Assembly (NCBI RefSeq): GCF_016806835.2
Contig: NZ_CP086111.1
Coordinates: forward strand, 2,491,001-2,555,000
DNA: 64,000 nt
DNA from: Skermanella rosea
GTDB taxonomy: Bacteria > Pseudomonadota > Alphaproteobacteria > Azospirillales > Azospirillaceae
Direction of reading: 5' to 3'
Below the pieces are notes generated by a model that made no database searches, was not told the DNA's origin, and saw only the letters and a list, made by a program, of their open reading frames with translations. Position 1 is the stretch's first letter, and each line of letters starts with the position of its first letter. The translations under genes were made by a program, and so were the position numbers. Below are positions 1 through 8,107 of this stretch, piece after piece.

Positions 1-54
1 AATTCGGCCGCGCCGCTTGGGCGCCTCCGGCTCATTGCCGGCTTCAGCGCTCAT
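1..54 (-). CDS. N-terminal fragment of an unidentified protein, cut by the window edge
   Basis: An open frame begins with ATG at 54 and runs off the left edge after 18 codons. The visible peptide is acidic and then basic, ending in a KRRGR cluster. Such basic arms are common at the N-terminus of TetR-type regulators and other DNA-binding proteins, but 18 residues cannot identify a family. No convincing Shine-Dalgarno sequence precedes the ATG, so the start is uncertain. Confidence 0.35.
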   Translation of the reverse strand, partial: MSAEAGNEPEAPKRRGRI

Positions 55-615
55 GATATCGCTCGGTTGCCAGAGTGAAGATTGCGTCATTGGTTCGGTG
101 ACTTTGCTCGGAGAAAATTGCGCAAACAGCGCGGCTTCCTCTCAGAGGGCAGCTACGTTTACGCATGACAGCGGTGGTGATGTGGTCTGTTGAGAACAAT
201 ATTGGGTATTCGCGATCAAATTACCAGCACCGTTTTCACTCGTACAGGAGATTTGTCGGCGGAGGAGCGAATTTTTGCGCTGCCGCATCGCGGAGTTGGA
301 GAAGTACCCGCCATTGAAGGAAGTCAAGATCGCGGTTTGTTAGCCTTTTCAAGCGCGAATCGGGCATTTCGGGGCAGGTGAAGGACCAGCGGAGGGCGTG
401 CCGTACCGGGACGGCGGATGCCCGTCACGGAGCGTCGGGCTGACGATCGACGGCCGGCCGCCGCGCGAATCGGGTTGGCGTCGCGCCGACTACGAAAATT
501 GTCTCTGCTTGTATCCGAAGAAGAGCTTATTCATTTATTGAAAAAGCCTTTTCATTGCAGCCTAAAGTAATAAAATATGGTTAACCGCTCGCGAAACTCT
601 TGTTTCCGCAGATTT

Positions 616-639
616 CCCGGAGCATGGCCCGGAGCATGG
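616..639. repeat. 12-bp perfect tandem duplication
   Basis: The unit CCCGGAGCATGG occurs twice back to back (616-627 and 628-639) just before the ribosome-binding site of the small open frame at 653. It looks like a replication-slippage duplication. No function is evident. Confidence 0.8.
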
Positions 640-652
640 AAGGAGCCGGACC

Positions 653-796
653 ATGGAGACTGCGCAAAAATGTCCCGGTTCCGATACGGTCATGTCGTGG
701 CGTTTATGCTTCCTTCGATACAATGACGCAACGAGCATCGGTGTTGCAGTGTTGAGTGACCGCATGGCACCGCGATGCTGCGCCCGGTTCCGGTGA
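653..796 (+). CDS. Possible small protein (47 aa), low confidence
   Basis: An ATG at 653 is preceded at ideal spacing by AAGGAG (640-645) and opens a 47-codon frame ending at 794-796. The product would be rich in Cys and Arg, with no recognisable domain, signal peptide or membrane helix. It ends about 90 bases before the protease start and could be a leader peptide or chance. The only support is the ribosome-binding site. Confidence 0.2.
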   Translation: METAQKCPGSDTVMSWRLCFLRYNDATSIGVAVLSDRMAPRCCARFR

Positions 797-885
797 TGGT
801 CGATGACTCCGTCGTTCCGGGCATTTCGCAGGCCGAGTTTCCGTCGCCGGGCTTCTATCGCCAAGTATCTTTCGGAGGACCGTTC

Positions 886-2436
886 ATGATCCCGTCTCAC
901 CATCGCCCGCATCGCGCCGGAGCCGGTCGGCGACTGCTGGCTTTGCCGCTTGCCGCGTTCATCGGCGCAGCCGGGTTTGGCCTGCCCGTACCGGCTTCGG
1001 CACAGAGCGGGCCGCCCGGTTTCGCGGATCTCGCGGAAGAACAGATCAAGACCGTCGTGAACATCTCGACGACCCAGACCCGGGGGGCGGGCGGTCCGGG
1101 GCTCCCCGGGCGGCCTCCGGGGCAGGGTCCGGGCGGTCCCGGCGGTCCAGGGGGGCCCGGCGGTCCCGATATTCCGGAGTTTCCCCCGGGGTCGCCGTTC
1201 GAGGAGTTCTTCCGCCAGTTCCGCGAGCAGCAGCCGACGCCGAGGCCGGTCACGGCGCTGGGGTCCGGCTTCATCATCGATCCCGGCGGGCTGGTGGTGA
1301 CGAACAACCACGTGGTCGCCGACGCCGACGAGATCCAGGTCACGCTCTACGACGACACCGTGCTCGACGCGGAGCTGGTGGGCAACGATCCCCTGACCGA
1401 TCTGGCGCTGCTGCGGATCAAGAGCGACAAGCCTCTTCCCTCGGCGCGCTGGGGCGACTCCAGCCGCCTGAGGATCGGCGACTGGCTGATGGCGATCGGC
1501 AATCCGTTCGGCCTGGGCGGAACCGTCACCACGGGTATCCTGTCGGCGCGGGCGCGCGACATCAACCAGGGTCCCTACGACGAATTCCTGCAGACCGACG
1601 CGTCGATCAACCGCGGGAACTCGGGCGGGCCGCTTTTCAACATGGCCGGCGAGGTGATCGGCATCAACACCGCCATCTTCTCCCCGACCGGCGGCAGCAT
1701 CGGCATCGGTTTCGCCGTGCCGTCGTCGCTGGCAAGGCCGGTGCTGGAGCAGATCCGCGACCATGGCAAGCCGCGCCGGGGCTGGCTCGGCGTGCAGATC
1801 CAGGCCGTCACCCCGGAGATCGCGGAAAGCCTGCAGCTGGCCGAGCCGCGCGGGGCGCTGGTGACGACGGTGACCGGCGGCGGCCCGGCCGAGAGGGCGG
1901 GCATTCGCCAGGGCGACGTGATCCTGCGGTTCAACGGCCAGGACGTGGACGCCATGCGCCAGCTGCCCCGCCTCGTGGCCGACACGCCGATCGGCCAGCA
2001 GGCCGACGTGGTCGTCCAGCGCGGGGGCGAGAACCGGACGATCAAGGTCACTGTCGGGGATCTCGACGAGGCGCAGCAGTCCGCCGGGCTGGGGGCCGAG
2101 CAGACTCCGCCGGGCGGCGAGACCGCGAGCCCGCCGACGACGGAAACGCTCGGCATGACGCTTTCGACCCTCGATCCGGCGACACGCGACGCGTTCAGCA
2201 TCCCGGATACTGTCGAAGGCGTCGTGGTGACCGAAGCCGCGCAGGACAGCCCGGCGGCAGGGCAGGGGATCGCTCCGGGCGACGTGATCGTGGAGGTCGG
2301 CCAGGAGCCGGTCGAAAGCCCCGAGGACGTCACGTCGAGGATCGACCAGGCGCGCCAGGCGGGCCGCAAGAACGTGCTGATGCTGCTGAGTCGGGGCGGC
2401 GAACTGCGCTTCGTGCCGCTGCCGCTGGAGGGCTGA
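886..2436 (+). CDS. DegP/HtrA-family periplasmic serine protease with Gly/Pro-rich linker
   Basis: A 516-aa Do-type protease that would degrade or refold damaged envelope proteins. The start at 886 is chosen because GGAGG lies just upstream and the frame then opens directly into a signal peptide ending near ASA (about residue 40). The trypsin-like triad is intact: His142 (NNHVV), Asp172 (DPLTDLALL) and Ser246 (NRGNSGGP). Two PDZ domains follow, at about residues 305-385 and 425-510. The odd feature is a collagen-like Gly-Pro-Gly segment at about residues 66-100, where other family members carry the flexible LA loop that gates the active site. The gene appears monocistronic. The family assignment is certain; which Deg paralogue it represents is not. 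Confidence 0.95.
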   Translation: MIPSHHRPHRAGAGRRLLALPLAAFIGAAGFGLPVPASAQSGPPGFADLAEEQIKTVVNISTTQTRGAGGPGLPGRPPGQGPGGPGGPGGPGGPDIPEFPPGSPFEEFFRQFREQQPTPRPVTALGSGFIIDPGGLVVTNNHVVADADEIQVTLYDDTVLDAELVGNDPLTDLALLRIKSDKPLPSARWGDSSRLRIGDWLMAIGNPFGLGGTVTTGILSARARDINQGPYDEFLQTDASINRGNSGGPLFNMAGEVIGINTAIFSPTGGSIGIGFAVPSSLARPVLEQIRDHGKPRRGWLGVQIQAVTPEIAESLQLAEPRGALVTTVTGGGPAERAGIRQGDVILRFNGQDVDAMRQLPRLVADTPIGQQADVVVQRGGENRTIKVTVGDLDEAQQSAGLGAEQTPPGGETASPPTTETLGMTLSTLDPATRDAFSIPDTVEGVVVTEAAQDSPAAGQGIAPGDVIVEVGQEPVESPEDVTSRIDQARQAGRKNVLMLLSRGGELRFVPLPLEG

Positions 2437-2484
2437 GGCCAGGGCTGGGTGGCCAGGGCTGGGCGGGATCGTCCGGGCCGCCCG

Positions 2485-2964
2485 TCAGCGGCGCCTCCCG
2501 ACGAGCCCGCCCAGCAGCATCCCGATGCCGAACGCGATCAGCAGCGCGGCGCCGGGCTGGGAGCGGACCCGCAGCCGGGCGCGACCTACGGCCCTTTGTC
2601 CCCCGTGCTCGGCAACGGCGCGCAGGTCGGCCAGCCGCCGCTGTCCGGCGGCGGTCCGGGCCGCGGCCTGATCGGAGGTCTGGGCGGCCAGCCTGCGGAT
2701 CGCGGCAGCCGCTTCCGCCCGCGCCCGGGCCGCGCGGTCGGCCTGCGCCCCGACCCTCTCCCTCAGGTCGGCGGCCCAGTCGCTCAACTCCCGCAGCGCC
2801 TGCTCGCGCGTGACTTCGTAGCTTTCCGAGATGGCGTCGACCAGCCGCTCGCGGCTTCCCTGGAGATCGTCGATGATCTCCTGCGGGATCCTCCGCCACT
2901 TTTCCCGAACCAGTTCCTTATACTTGCCCCAGTTCAGTTCGATGCTGTTCCAGTCCAAGTCCAT
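2485..2964 (-). CDS. CsbD-like / DUF883 (ElaB/YqjD-type) membrane-anchored stress protein
   Basis: A 159-aa protein read from ATG 2964, which has GGGAG at good spacing. The first 35 residues (LDWNSIELNWGKYK...) resemble the start of CsbD-like proteins. The middle is a long charged, Ala/Arg/Glu-rich helix suited to a coiled coil. The last 27 residues (VRSQPGAALLIAFGIGMLL...) match the C-terminal membrane anchor of DUF883/ElaB proteins, which tether to the inner membrane and bind ribosomes in E. coli. It converges on the DegP-like gene. A GGAAC-N17-TGTT sequence lies 40 bases upstream, suggesting general-stress control. The molecular role is not known from sequence. Confidence 0.75.
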   Translation of the reverse strand: MDLDWNSIELNWGKYKELVREKWRRIPQEIIDDLQGSRERLVDAISESYEVTREQALRELSDWAADLRERVGAQADRAARARAEAAAAIRRLAAQTSDQAAARTAAGQRRLADLRAVAEHGGQRAVGRARLRVRSQPGAALLIAFGIGMLLGGLVGRRR

Positions 2965-3003
2965 GGGAACTCCCGATCCGTATTTGAAAGGTAGCCCGGG
3001 TTG

Positions 3004-3029
3004 AACAAACTTTCGCGGCTCCCGGTTCC
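3004..3029 (-). promoter_or_regulatory. Candidate EcfG (general stress) promoter for the CsbD/DUF883-like gene
   Basis: Read on the minus strand, GGAAC (3025-3029) is separated by 17 bases from TGTT (3004-3007). The alphaproteobacterial EcfG consensus is GGAAC-N16/17-CGTT, so only one position differs. The element ends 40 bases before the start codon. This is a consensus match only. Confidence 0.45.
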
Positions 3030-3065
3030 TGTCGGGGCGCATCCTGGAAGACGGGAAAGGCGACG

Positions 3066-4118
3066 ATGCCGAAGGAATTGACGCATATCCTGTTTGCGGA
3101 CGCCGTGGCGGCCGACCTGGAAGGCGGCGGCCGGACCGGCCTGGCGAGCCTGCTGAGCCGCGAACGCGCAACGCTCCATTTCGGTTCGATCGCCACCGAC
3201 ACGCTCTTCTACGGGTTCACGCTGCCGGTGCTGGACCGGGACTTCCATCCCTGGGGCGACATCATCCACGGGGAGGAGGGCGAGGATACCGGCACGCCGG
3301 TCCGCGAAATGCTGGAGCGGTTGCGCGGCGGCACGACGGAAAGGGCCGGGAGCGCTTCCGACGACGCCAAGTTCGCCTTCGTCTGCGGTTTCCTGACCCA
3401 TATGGCGCTGGATATCGTCTTCCATCCCTGGGTCTACTCGGTGACCGGGCAGTATTACGATGCCGATCCGGTGCGGCGGACCGACTCGCAGATGCGCCAC
3501 CGGCTTGCGGAATCCTGGCTGGACCTGCTGATGCTCGGCCGGCAGGGAACCGACCTCGCCCATTTCGGCGCCATGGAGGCGGTGCGGAGGAACGGGGCCT
3601 CGAACCTCGCCTGCCTTGGCTTCTTCGCGGACTGTTTCCGGTCGGCCTGGCGGATCGACGGCGACGTCGGACGCTACGCGCGGCGCTTCTACCGGGTCCA
3701 GATGCTCCTGACGCGGCTGTTCGCGTCCCCTGCCGCGATGAGGGCGGTCGCGCGGGCGAACAGGATGACGGACGGACGCCTGCGCGCTTTCCTGGCCCTG
3801 TTCTATCCCGCCGATCCGGGCCGGATGCCGACGGATCTGTTCGCCTTCCAGGGATACCGCCACCCGGTCACGGGGGAACGGGTGGCGGCGACGCTGGAGT
3901 CGATGTGGAATGACGCCCGGCGACTGGCGGTCGATCTGGTGACCGCCGCCGACGACACCAGGAAGGGCGCATCGTCGGACGCTCTCGACACGGCGCTGGG
4001 CGGCCGCAGCCTCGATGTCGGCCTACCCCGCTGTCCGGCCAGCAGGGCCGTCCATTTCGACATCTTCCCGGCAGCCCGGATGTGGGGCTATCCCGGTCCG
4101 GTCACTTCGCCGCGATGA
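3066..4118 (+). CDS. Zinc-dependent phospholipase C / S1-P1-like family protein
   Basis: A 350-aa protein whose first 130 residues fit the Zn-dependent PLC fold. The early histidines ELTHILFAD, LHFGSIATDT and FLTHMALDIVFHPW are the usual metal ligands of bacterial uncharacterised members. There is no obvious signal peptide, so the protein is probably cytoplasmic, unlike secreted clostridial PLC. The start at 3066 follows GGGAAAGG. The 3' end overlaps the convergent ridA gene by 17 bp. Substrate is unknown; phospholipid or phosphoester hydrolysis is a family-level guess. Confidence 0.7.
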   Translation: MPKELTHILFADAVAADLEGGGRTGLASLLSRERATLHFGSIATDTLFYGFTLPVLDRDFHPWGDIIHGEEGEDTGTPVREMLERLRGGTTERAGSASDDAKFAFVCGFLTHMALDIVFHPWVYSVTGQYYDADPVRRTDSQMRHRLAESWLDLLMLGRQGTDLAHFGAMEAVRRNGASNLACLGFFADCFRSAWRIDGDVGRYARRFYRVQMLLTRLFASPAAMRAVARANRMTDGRLRAFLALFYPADPGRMPTDLFAFQGYRHPVTGERVAATLESMWNDARRLAVDLVTAADDTRKGASSDALDTALGGRSLDVGLPRCPASRAVHFDIFPAARMWGYPGPVTSPR

Positions 4119-4449
4119 CCGCGATCTCGACCTGATACTTGGGAGCCGCCAGCTTCGCCTCGACGGTGGCGCGGACCGGCGGGTTCGAGGCATCCACCCA
4201 GGCTTCCCATACGGCGTTCAGCGCGCCGAAATGGGCCATTTCGCTGAGATAGACGGTGGCCGACAGCAACTTGCTCTTGTCGGTGCCGACGAGGGCGAGG
4301 AGTTCGTCGATCTGGCGCAGGATCTGCTCGGTCTGGCCCTTCGCGTCGGCGGTGGTGTCCTCGGCGACCTGGCCGGCGAGGTAGACGGTGTCGTTGTGGA
4401 CGACCACCTGGCTCATGCGCGGGCCGATCTTGAAACGCTGGATGGACAT
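4102..4449 (-). CDS. RidA family reactive enamine/imine deaminase
   Basis: A 115-aa YjgF/YER057c/UK114-type protein. RidA proteins hydrolyse 2-aminoacrylate-type enamines released by PLP enzymes and so protect branched-chain amino-acid and other pathways. The frame starts at ATG 4449 and shows typical family stretches (YLAGQVAEDT, LLATVYL-like LSATVYLSEM, and a PVRATVEAKLAAP segment). The RATVE context includes the Arg that binds the substrate carboxylate. It overlaps the convergent phospholipase-like gene by 17 bp. It belongs to the shorter, divergent RidA subgroup (ending in IAVIAAK), so the exact substrate is open. Confidence 0.85.
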   Translation of the reverse strand: MSIQRFKIGPRMSQVVVHNDTVYLAGQVAEDTTADAKGQTEQILRQIDELLALVGTDKSKLLSATVYLSEMAHFGALNAVWEAWVDASNPPVRATVEAKLAAPKYQVEIAVIAAK

Positions 4450-4684
4450 CGGTTTTTTCCCCTGGTGATTTTTTCGGGCAAGGGTTCGTGGGAGCGCAGT
4501 GTTCGCATCCCGGGCGGCGCGGCGCAACCGGTTATGGCGAAAACGCCGTGGCCGGCCGTTCGCGGAGGGCTCGCCCCCGGTCCCGCGGGAAACCGCCGGC
4601 CGTCGCCTTTCCGGTCCGGGGCTTTTCGGCACCGTTACTTGCCGGTTCTTGGACAAATCCATGTATAGGGCCGTCATTGCGCCC

Positions 4685-5602
4685 TTACGGGGCCGCGCCC
4701 TCGGCGGCGCTCCACAGCCAGGCGGCCCCGCGGACGCCGCTGGAATCGCCATGGCGGGCGGGAAGGATGGGCGTGTCCACCGTATCGGAGATGCACCAGC
4801 GGCTCAGCAGCGGCGGCAGCATCGGATAGAGGCGGGCGACGTTGGACATTCCGCCCCCCAGCACGATCACGTCGGGGTCGAGCACGTCGACCACCATGGC
4901 CAGGCTGCGCGCCAGCCGGTCGGCGTAGCGCTCGAGGCTCGCGGAGGCGCCGGGATCGCCGGCGTCCGCCAGAGCCGCGATCTCCTGCGCCGAAAGCCGC
5001 TCTCCCGTGATCCGCGCGTGGTCGGCGGCGAACGCCGGCCCGGAAATCCAGGTCTCGATGCAGCCGGGCCGGCCGCAATAGCAGGCCGGGCCGGGATGCT
5101 CCCCCTCGCCCGGCCAGGGCAGGGAAGTGTGCCCCCACTCGCCGGCTATCCCGTTGCGGCCGGCCAGCACCCTGCCCCCGGCCACGATGCCGGCACCGGT
5201 TCCCGTACCGACGATCGCGCCGAACACCGTGTCGAAACCCGCGCCGGCGCCGTCCGCCGCTTCCGATACCGCGAAACAGTTGGCGTCGTTCTGCACGCGT
5301 ACCGGGCGGCCGGCCAGAGCGCCGAGATCGTCGCCCAGGGAGTGGCCGATCAGCCAGGTGGAATTGGCCTTCCTGACCAAGCCGCCGGGCGGCAGCACGA
5401 CGCCCGGTATGCCGATGCCCACGGTGCCGGAACCGCCGGCCTGCTCCTCCAGCCAGGATACGAGTCCCGCCAGCGCCTCCAGGGTTGCTGCATAATTGCC
5501 ACGCGGTGTGCCGATTCTGCGGCGGGAGAGTTCCCGACCGTTGCGGTCTATGGCGATTCCCTCGATTTTGGTGCCACCAAGATCGATGCCGATGCGGATC
5601 AT
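4685..5602 (-). CDS. ROK family sugar kinase (fructokinase / N-acetylhexosamine kinase type)
   Basis: A 305-aa ATP-dependent sugar kinase. It has the N-terminal phosphate loop (GIDLGGTKIEG, residues about 5-15), the sugar-binding ND motif (QNDANCFA), a GTGTGAGI adenosine loop, the GEWGH histidine and the ROK zinc motif CYCGRPGCIETWISGPA. The closest relatives in memory are E. coli Mak and NagK, which phosphorylate fructose/mannose and GlcNAc respectively. The substrate cannot be settled from sequence. The gene stands alone; the 235 bp between it and ridA contains no other gene I can support. Confidence 0.9.
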   Translation of the reverse strand: MIRIGIDLGGTKIEGIAIDRNGRELSRRRIGTPRGNYAATLEALAGLVSWLEEQAGGSGTVGIGIPGVVLPPGGLVRKANSTWLIGHSLGDDLGALAGRPVRVQNDANCFAVSEAADGAGAGFDTVFGAIVGTGTGAGIVAGGRVLAGRNGIAGEWGHTSLPWPGEGEHPGPACYCGRPGCIETWISGPAFAADHARITGERLSAQEIAALADAGDPGASASLERYADRLARSLAMVVDVLDPDVIVLGGGMSNVARLYPMLPPLLSRWCISDTVDTPILPARHGDSSGVRGAAWLWSAAEGAAP

Positions 5603-5794
5603 TGAGGAAAACCAGCGGATTGAGCGATTGACGAATAGGAGGCCGGAGCTTAGCCGATGGACCGCCAGTCCTCACCGCCAAAAATTGCGGCAGGCAGACG
5701 TTGTATCTGACGGCATATTCAGGCAATCTGCGCTCAAAGAAGTAATTCTTTCGCGCAATCCCACCCATCCGGAATCTCGACAGGGCCGTTTTCC

Positions 5795-6511
5795 ATGAGC
5801 AGTGCCATCGAACCCCATCGCGAGAAGCCGGCGCGCCGCAGCGCGCGCCGGATCGTCACCGCCGTCACGGCCGCCTGCGTGCTGGCGGCTTCCTCCTCCG
5901 CCTGGGCCAAGTCGGCGTGCTATTCCCCGGCGGAATACGACGCCGAGCAGGCGATGCGTCTGCACACGGAGCTGATGGTCATCGGCCTGACCTGCAACTC
6001 GGTCCAGCAGGAACGCAACCTGTTCGCCAAGTACCAGAGCTTCACCACCAAGCATCGCGTCCAGCTGATGACCTGGGAGAAGGTGCTGATCGGCCATTTC
6101 CGCGAGACCGACAAGTCCAACCCGACCCGCAGGTTCGACGATTTCCGGACCGTCCTGGCCAACGAGATCGCGCAGCGCGCGGCGTTGCTGACTCCGCCCG
6201 TGTTCTGCCAGTCCCACAGCGACCGGGTCGACCAGGCGATGGCCATGACCGAGGGGGACCTGAAGAAGTACCTGGCGACCGAGGACGCGGGACAGATCGC
6301 GGCGGCGCCGCCGTGCGGCGTCAAGGTCGCGGAGCTGCTGGGCGACGAGGGCGTCCCGCAGGTGGCCCAGGCCTCCAGCAAGCCGCAGGTCCAGGGTTCC
6401 AAGGCTTCGAAGACCGCCTCGAAGGCCAAGCCGGCCAAGGTGGCGAGCACCGGCAAGTCGGCGCCCGCCAAGCCGAACAAGACGGTCGTGACCGCCGCCA
6501 AAGTTGACTGA
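5795..6511 (+). CDS. Secreted protein of unknown function with Lys/Ala/Ser-rich tail
   Basis: A 238-aa protein that I do not recognise. It has an Arg-rich N-terminus, a hydrophobic signal segment ending in AWA (about residue 38), then a globular part with four cysteines at SACYS, GLTCNS, VFCQS and PPCGV, which could form two disulphides in the periplasm. From about residue 188 it becomes low-complexity and basic, built of Lys/Ala/Ser/Pro repeats such as KASKTASKAKPAK; such tails often contact peptidoglycan, DNA or phospholipid. It has its own promoter region and is followed by an inverted repeat before azlC. Confidence 0.75.
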   Translation: MSSAIEPHREKPARRSARRIVTAVTAACVLAASSSAWAKSACYSPAEYDAEQAMRLHTELMVIGLTCNSVQQERNLFAKYQSFTTKHRVQLMTWEKVLIGHFRETDKSNPTRRFDDFRTVLANEIAQRAALLTPPVFCQSHSDRVDQAMAMTEGDLKKYLATEDAGQIAAAPPCGVKVAELLGDEGVPQVAQASSKPQVQGSKASKTASKAKPAKVASTGKSAPAKPNKTVVTAAKVD

Positions 6512-6541
6512 GGGCGGTGACGGAGTAATTCTCGCTTCCGG

Positions 6542-6577
6542 CGGCGGCCGATCACCATTCCGGAATTCCGGCCGCCG
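6542..6577. terminator. Strong inverted repeat between the secreted-protein gene and azlC
   Basis: CGGCGGCCG (6542-6550) pairs with CGGCCGCCG (6569-6577). The loop contains part of a second 12-bp palindrome, CCGGAATTCCGG (6560-6571). No T-run follows, so it is either a weak terminator, an mRNA-end stabiliser or an operator for azlCD. Confidence 0.4.
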
Positions 6578-6589
6578 CGCAGGACATTC

Positions 6590-7327
6590 ATGACAGGCAC
6601 CGCAACGCCGGCCGGCTCGAAGGCCCGGCGCACCATGTTCCTCGTTGCCGCCCGTGAAGCCGTCGGAATGCCGTCCATCGTTCTGGGCGCCAGCTACGTC
6701 GGGTTCGGATCCCTGGTACGCGAAAGCGGGATGGGCCTGTGGCTCGGGCTCTTCTCGACCCTGTCCGCCTGGGCTCTTCCGGGACAGGTGGCGCTGGTCG
6801 AACTCTACGGCGTCGGCGCCTCGCTGCTGGTGATCGCCTTGGCGGTGGCCCTGACCAACGCCCGCCTGATGCCGATGACCATCACCCTGATGCCGCTGAT
6901 CCACGACCCGGCGGTTCCGCGCTGGCGATACTACCTCTATTCCCACCTGGTCGCGGTCACCGCCTGGGCCTTCTCGATGCGCCGGTGCCCGGAGATGCCG
7001 CGGGACGTCCGGCTGCCCTATTTCGTCGGTTTCGCCACGGTCCTGTGGCTGGCAAGCCTGATCGGGACCGCCGTCGGCTTCGCCCTGGCGGACGCGGTGC
7101 CGCAGTCGGTCACGCTGGGGCTGGTCTTCCTCAACCCGATCTACTTCATGCTGATCTTCGCGACCGACCTGCGCCACCGGGCGCGGGTGATTGCGCTGGG
7201 CCTGGGGGCGGTGATGGGGCCGACGCTCCACACCTTTTCCCATGACTGGGGATTGATGCTGACCGGCCTGATCGCCGGGAGCGCCGCGTTCGGGGCCGAC
7301 AGGCTGGTCGCGAGGCGTCGTGGCTGA
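6590..7327 (+). CDS. azlC: AzlC family branched-chain amino-acid exporter, large subunit
   Basis: A 245-aa polytopic membrane protein with the AzlC signature near the start (AAREAVGMPSIVLGASYVGFGSL) and about six to eight hydrophobic segments. Together with the small AzlD subunit it forms an exporter for branched-chain amino acids or their analogues. AGGA lies just upstream of ATG 6590. The gene overlaps azlD by 8 bp, so the two are translationally coupled. The placement immediately before a branched-chain amino-acid importer operon is functionally coherent. Confidence 0.9.
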   Translation: MTGTATPAGSKARRTMFLVAAREAVGMPSIVLGASYVGFGSLVRESGMGLWLGLFSTLSAWALPGQVALVELYGVGASLLVIALAVALTNARLMPMTITLMPLIHDPAVPRWRYYLYSHLVAVTAWAFSMRRCPEMPRDVRLPYFVGFATVLWLASLIGTAVGFALADAVPQSVTLGLVFLNPIYFMLIFATDLRHRARVIALGLGAVMGPTLHTFSHDWGLMLTGLIAGSAAFGADRLVARRRG

Positions 7328-7658
7328 CGGTTGGATCATCGTCGTCCTGCTGGTGGGGGCGGCCGCGACCTATGTCTGGCGGGCGCTCGGCGTGGCATTG
7401 TCGGGCCGGATCAATCCCGGGGGACCCGTGTTCGAATGGGTCGGGTGCGTCGCCTACGCGCTGCTCGCCGGCTTGATCGCCCGCATGATCATCCTGCCGG
7501 TCGGCCCGCTGCAGGAAACCGATCTCGGTTCCCGCCTGCTGTCCGCCGCGATCGCGCTCGCCGTGTTCTTCATCATGCGGAAAAGCATCTTCTTCGGCGT
7601 CACCGCCGGAACGCTGGCGCTGATCGGGTTTACGGTCGGCGGCGTCCGGATGTTCTGA
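7320..7658 (+). CDS. azlD: AzlD family branched-chain amino-acid exporter, small subunit
   Basis: A 112-aa, almost entirely hydrophobic protein with three to four membrane segments and the family's early TYVWRALG motif. It starts with GTG at 7320, inside the last codons of azlC, so its translation depends on azlC. AzlD is the obligate partner of AzlC. Confidence 0.88.
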   Translation: MADGWIIVVLLVGAAATYVWRALGVALSGRINPGGPVFEWVGCVAYALLAGLIARMIILPVGPLQETDLGSRLLSAAIALAVFFIMRKSIFFGVTAGTLALIGFTVGGVRMF

Positions 7659-8107
7659 CCGCCGCGAATACCCGATCGACTCCACCGATAATTGCGCGAT
7701 TGAAAAGAATGTCCGGGCTCTTGCTCCCGCGGCGAAGTGACGGGGCCCTGTTTCATTTCGGGCAGTGTGCGGGTTTCTTGTGCTGCAATTGCACAACGTC
7801 CATCCAAGTCCGTTCGCGTCTCCGGAGAGCCGATTTTCCCCGCTTGCCCGGCCGTTGAGGGTAATATAACGTCGCGTCAAGAATAAGGCCGGCGGGCCGA
7901 ACCGCCGTGCCGAAGGTTCGAATCGGGAGACTTCCGACTGTTTGCAATTCCGTCGGCGCCGCAGAGGTTCGCCACGCCGGCCTTTGGAGCTGTTCGCAAG
8001 GGTCTGGACCCCTGGTCCGCCCCTCTTGCCAGCCGGGCGTGTCCCGTGCCTGGACGGGAAGGCGCGTGCCGACTCTCTGACGCAAACGACGTCTGGGTAG
8101 CGAGGAC
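7659..8107. other. 449-bp leader/regulatory region upstream of livH
   Basis: No gene is supported here. The region must hold the liv operon promoter. It contains a palindrome at 7778-7796 (listed separately) and a small hairpin, TCCCGT (8042-8047) with ACGGGA (8054-8059), about 50 bases before the livH start. I find no leucine-rich leader peptide of the kind used in attenuation. Confidence 0.5.
7778..7796. promoter_or_regulatory. Candidate operator palindrome upstream of livH
   Basis: TTGTGC (7778-7783) and GCACAA (7791-7796) form a perfect 6-bp inverted repeat with a 7-bp centre. This is the shape of a dimeric regulator site and lies about 310 bp before livH. The binding protein is unknown. 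Confidence 0.4.

Larger units (their letters stand above)
55..885. other. Long intergenic region upstream of the DegP-like gene
   Basis: No gene with family-level support is visible in these 831 bases. The stretch from about 490 to 600 is clearly more AT-rich than its surroundings and may hold a promoter. It contains a 12-bp tandem duplication at 616-639 and one short open frame with a good ribosome-binding site (653-796), both listed separately. Longer open frames on either strand (about 60 codons) look like chance frames in GC-rich DNA. Confidence 0.5.

Noticed and set aside
142-381. Two overlapping 60-codon open frames on opposite strands
   Set aside because: No ribosome-binding site, no recognisable protein pattern, and antisense to each other; chance frames.
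7905-7920. GGTTCGAATC-like sequence resembling a tRNA T-loop
   Set aside because: The flanking 5-base arms do not pair, and no acceptor, D or anticodon stems can be built around it.
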